Positions 6,348 through 8,230 of a DNA stretch of 8,230 nucleotides are shown here, in pieces. A program made the position numbers and the translations under genes. The DNA comes from Steroidobacteraceae bacterium. Its GTDB lineage: Bacteria; Pseudomonadota; Gammaproteobacteria; Steroidobacterales; Steroidobacteraceae. Every line of letters starts with the position of its first letter. Within the stretch, counting starts at the first letter, position 1. The stretch lies in NCBI GenBank assembly GCA_023253235.1, contig JALRHE010000168.1:1-8230 (forward strand), read 5' to 3'. The notes below the pieces were generated by a model. That model saw only the letters and a list, made by a program, of their open reading frames with translations, ran no database searches and was not told the origin of the DNA.

Positions 6348-6375
6348 ATCCTAACCACTGCCGCGGGCTTGTCCA
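6348..6375 (-). promoter_or_regulatory. Candidate sigma-70 promoter of the DUF971 gene
   Basis: Read on the minus strand, TGGACA (6375-6370, five of six to TTGACA) is followed after 16 bases by TAGGAT (6353-6348, four of six to TATAAT). This would start transcription near 6341, about 30 bases before the GTG at 6311. It is a pattern match only. Its -35 lies two bases from the -35 of the oppositely directed candidate at 6378-6406. Confidence 0.35.
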
Positions 6376-6377
6376 CG

Positions 6378-6406
6378 GTGACATTTTTTCGAGGCTCTTG
6401 GATACT
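6378..6406 (+). promoter_or_regulatory. Candidate sigma-70 promoter of the FAD oxidoreductase gene
   Basis: GTGACA at 6378-6383 (five of six to TTGACA) is separated by exactly 17 bases from GATACT at 6401-6406 (four of six to TATAAT). Transcription would begin near 6413 and leave a leader of about 33 bases before the ATG at 6446. This also argues against the in-frame TTG at 6398, which would lie inside the promoter. Confidence 0.4.
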
Positions 6407-6445
6407 CGGACGAAACGGGTGGTTGTTCGACAGACCGGGGGTCAC

Positions 6446-7975
6446 ATGGCGTCGACGGATACCTCACATCCCGACTACTTCCATAAGGTCGTGGATTGCC
6501 AGTGGGCCTGTCCGGCTCACACCGATGTTCCCGAATACATTCGATTGATTGCGCAGGGGCGTTTCACCGATGCGTATCTGGTGAACCGGCGCTCCAACGT
6601 CTTTCCCGGCATCCTCGGGCGGGTTTGCGATCGTCCCTGCGAGCCGGCATGTCGGCGCGGTCGGGTGGAAGAGAAGCCTGTTGCCATCTGTCGACTCAAG
6701 CGCGTGGCGGCCGACCACAAAGAAGACTATCGCGATCGACTGCCCGAGATTCCCGCCATCAAGAATGGCAAGAAGATCGCGTGCATCGGCGCAGGTTGTG
6801 CATCACTCACTGTCGCCAACGATCTGATGCCACTCGGTTACGAAGTGACGATCTTCGAGCAGTTTGCGGTCGCCGGCGGCTTGATGCGTACCAACATCCC
6901 CTCGTTTCGCTTGCCTGCCAGTGTGCTCGACGAAGAGATCGGCACGATCGTCGAGATGGGCGTCGATTTGCGTCTGGGGCACCGTATCGATTCGATGCGC
7001 AGCTTGCTCGAAGACGGTGGCTTCGATGCCGTCTTCGTCGGCTCCGGTGCGCCGAAAGGCAAAGAACTGAATCTGCCAGGTCGTAGTGAGGCCGCCGCCA
7101 ATGTCCACATCGGCATTGCATGGCTCGAATCGATCGCCTTCGATCATGTGAAGTCGGTGGGTCAAAACGTCTTGATTATCGGTGTCGGTAACACGGCGAT
7201 GGATTGTTGCCGCAGCTCTTTGCGTCTCGGCGCCAAGAGCGTGAAGGTGATGGCGCGCAAACCACGACAGTTCTTCAAAGCTTCTGAGTGGGAGCTGGAA
7301 GATGCCGAGGCGGAGAGTGTCGAGATCGTCGTCAATCGATCACCGAAGTCGTTCGTGCTTGAGCAGGGTCGTCTGCGCGGCATGATGTTCGACGTGGTGG
7401 AGTACGACTTCGATGCAGTCGGCCGTATCACGTCCGAGCGCATCGTCGGTGAGGAGTTTTTTCCTGCTGACGATGTGATTCTAGCCATCGGCCAAGAGAA
7501 CGCGTTCCCGTGGATCGAGCGCGATCTCGGAATCGAGTTCGATCGCTGGGATGTTCCCAAAGTAGACGCCATCACGTTCCAGAGCACGCGCCCCGGCGTT
7601 TTCTTTGGGGGTGATGCGGCCTTTGGTCCTAAGAACATCATCTGGTCGGTCGAGCATGGTCATCAGGCTGCGATCTCCATCCATCTGCATTGCCAAGGCG
7701 CCGACTTGGGCGCACGAATGTCACCCGGCATGAATCTGCAGAGTCGCAAGATGGGTATGCACGAATGGTCGTATGCCAACGACTATAACGTGGCTGAGCG
7801 ACGTCTCGTTCCACACGTTTCTCTCAAGGAAAGATTCAAGAACATCGACATCGAAGTTGAACTCGGTTTTACGGCAGAACAGGCGGCCGCCGAAGTTCAA
7901 CGCTGTCTCAACTGCGACGTGCAAACGATCTTCGATGCCAAGTTATGTTATGGAAAAGACAATTGCCAGATGTAA
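6446..7975 (+). CDS. GltD-like FAD/NAD(P) oxidoreductase with N-terminal Fe-S cysteines, 3' end lost at a junction
   Basis: A flavoprotein related to the glutamate synthase small subunit. From ATG 6446, the N-terminal Fe-S domain has Cys18, Cys22, Cys61, Cys65 and Cys69 (motifs CQWACP and CDRPCEPAC). The FAD-binding GAGCAS motif is at 115-120 (C and S replace the usual P and G), the NAD(P)-binding GVGNTA at 246-251, and the FAD-closing GGDAAFGPKNIIW at 388-400. Near the end RCLNCDVQTIFDAKLC (486-501) should lead into a ferredoxin-type Cys cluster, as relatives continue with a CxxCxxC pattern. Instead the frame ends eight residues later at TAA 7975, in AT-rich sequence of another origin, so genuine coding stops at about 7947. 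Relatives often adjoin 2-oxoacid:acceptor oxidoreductase genes, so electron transfer between NAD(P)H and such an enzyme is possible (inference). The upstream GGGGG at 6437-6441 is a weak ribosome site. Confidence 0.85.
   Translation: MASTDTSHPDYFHKVVDCQWACPAHTDVPEYIRLIAQGRFTDAYLVNRRSNVFPGILGRVCDRPCEPACRRGRVEEKPVAICRLKRVAADHKEDYRDRLPEIPAIKNGKKIACIGAGCASLTVANDLMPLGYEVTIFEQFAVAGGLMRTNIPSFRLPASVLDEEIGTIVEMGVDLRLGHRIDSMRSLLEDGGFDAVFVGSGAPKGKELNLPGRSEAAANVHIGIAWLESIAFDHVKSVGQNVLIIGVGNTAMDCCRSSLRLGAKSVKVMARKPRQFFKASEWELEDAEAESVEIVVNRSPKSFVLEQGRLRGMMFDVVEYDFDAVGRITSERIVGEEFFPADDVILAIGQENAFPWIERDLGIEFDRWDVPKVDAITFQSTRPGVFFGGDAAFGPKNIIWSVEHGHQAAISIHLHCQGADLGARMSPGMNLQSRKMGMHEWSYANDYNVAERRLVPHVSLKERFKNIDIEVELGFTAEQAAAEVQRCLNCDVQTIFDAKLCYGKDNCQM
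7936..7951. other. Chimeric junction between GC-rich bacterial and AT-rich foreign DNA
   Basis: Bacterial oxidoreductase homology is clear up to about AKLC (codons ending at 7947). Ornithine decarboxylase homology is clear from Trp at 7951-7953 and possible from 7942. The break therefore lies within about 16 bases and may include a few shared bases. The last two codons of bacterial sense, TTA and TGT, are atypical of the gene and could already belong to the other side. No inverted repeats, target duplication, tRNA end or integrase was seen near it. Confidence 0.8.
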
Positions 7976-8230
7976 TTCCTTATTATGCTGTCAAATGTAA
8001 TCCGGATCCAGTAATTATAAATCTTTTAGGAAAACTAGGAATAAATTTCGATTGTGCAACTCAAGGTGAAATAAATGTAGTAATCGAAAAATGTGGGGTT
8101 ATTCCAGATAGAATCATTTACGCAAATCCTGCAAAAATGGTGTCGCATTTAGTATATGCTAAAAATCAAGGAGTTAAATTAACTGTATTTGATGGTAAAG
8201 ATGAATTATTAAAAATATCCAAAATACCAG
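7942..8230 (+). CDS. Ornithine decarboxylase fragment, eukaryotic/viral type, partial at both ends
   Basis: A PLP-dependent fold-type III decarboxylase fragment, open to the window end, in a different frame from the oxidoreductase (codons at 7942, 7945 and onward). It reads VMLWKRQLPDV, then YYAVKCNPDP with the PLP lysine codon at 7993-7995, then INFDCATQGEI, then DRIIYANPAKMVSHLVYA, then VKLTVFDGKDELLKI. These blocks line up with residues about 55-150 of eukaryotic ornithine decarboxylase (PFYAVKCN, FDCASKTEI, RIIYANPCK, MTFDSEVEL). By hand count 71 of 240 bases in 7981-8220 are G or C (about 30%), against about 55-58% in most of the window, and codons end mostly in A or T. There is no start codon with a ribosome site and the N-terminal third is missing, so it is not a complete gene here. 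Origin could be an AT-rich protist or a large DNA virus; an arginine/ornithine decarboxylase paralogue is possible. Confidence 0.85.

Noticed and set aside
6398..6445. TTG start adding 16 residues to the oxidoreductase.
   Set aside because: The extension matches nothing familiar, has no ribosome site, and overlaps a plausible -10 element; ATG 6446 is preferred.
7773..8000. 75-residue plus-strand frame crossing the junction.
   Set aside because: It is out of frame with both the oxidoreductase and the ornithine decarboxylase and shows no domain.

Overview
The window reads as a gammaproteobacterial chromosome segment of moderately high GC (positions 1 to about 7940), joined abruptly to an AT-rich tail (about 7942-8230) that codes for part of a eukaryote- or virus-type ornithine decarboxylase. 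The clearest taxonomic evidence is the ubiE-ubiJ-ubiB cluster with a DUF971 gene just upstream, an arrangement typical of Gammaproteobacteria. No rRNA, tRNA, IS element or CRISPR array was seen, and I cannot name a genus.

Left part, plus strand (2-2774): a C4-dicarboxylate symporter gene (dctA, missing its 5' end) is followed, with overlapping ends, by an exported alpha/beta hydrolase and an exported two-cupin protein. The three genes touch or overlap and probably form one transcript. The two exported proteins are of unknown substrate; their link to dicarboxylate uptake is inferred from position only.

Middle part, minus strand (2742-5762): ubiE, ubiJ and ubiB form a compact operon for ubiquinone biosynthesis. 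UbiE does the C-methylation, UbiJ is the SCP2-type accessory protein that binds lipid intermediates, and UbiB is the membrane-anchored atypical kinase/ATPase. The ubiB 3' end overlaps the cupin gene 3' end tail to tail.

Region 5763-5942 is non-coding. It holds a likely ubiE promoter, an 8-bp direct repeat, a long imperfect inverted repeat, and a strong intrinsic terminator that faces the plus strand, where no protein gene ends. A small plus-strand RNA is the simplest explanation. Upstream lies a minus-strand DUF971 gene (5943-6311), then a 134-bp divergent gap with candidate back-to-back promoters, then a plus-strand GltD-like FAD/NAD(P) oxidoreductase with an N-terminal iron-sulfur cysteine set.

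The oxidoreductase breaks off just where its C-terminal ferredoxin-like cysteine cluster should begin. From that point the sequence switches frame, base composition and apparent kingdom. An assembly chimera is the most likely cause; a real insertion or transfer junction is possible but less likely. I found no convincing new defence or mobile system. The items most worth checking are this junction and the 5763-5942 intergenic RNA/regulatory region.
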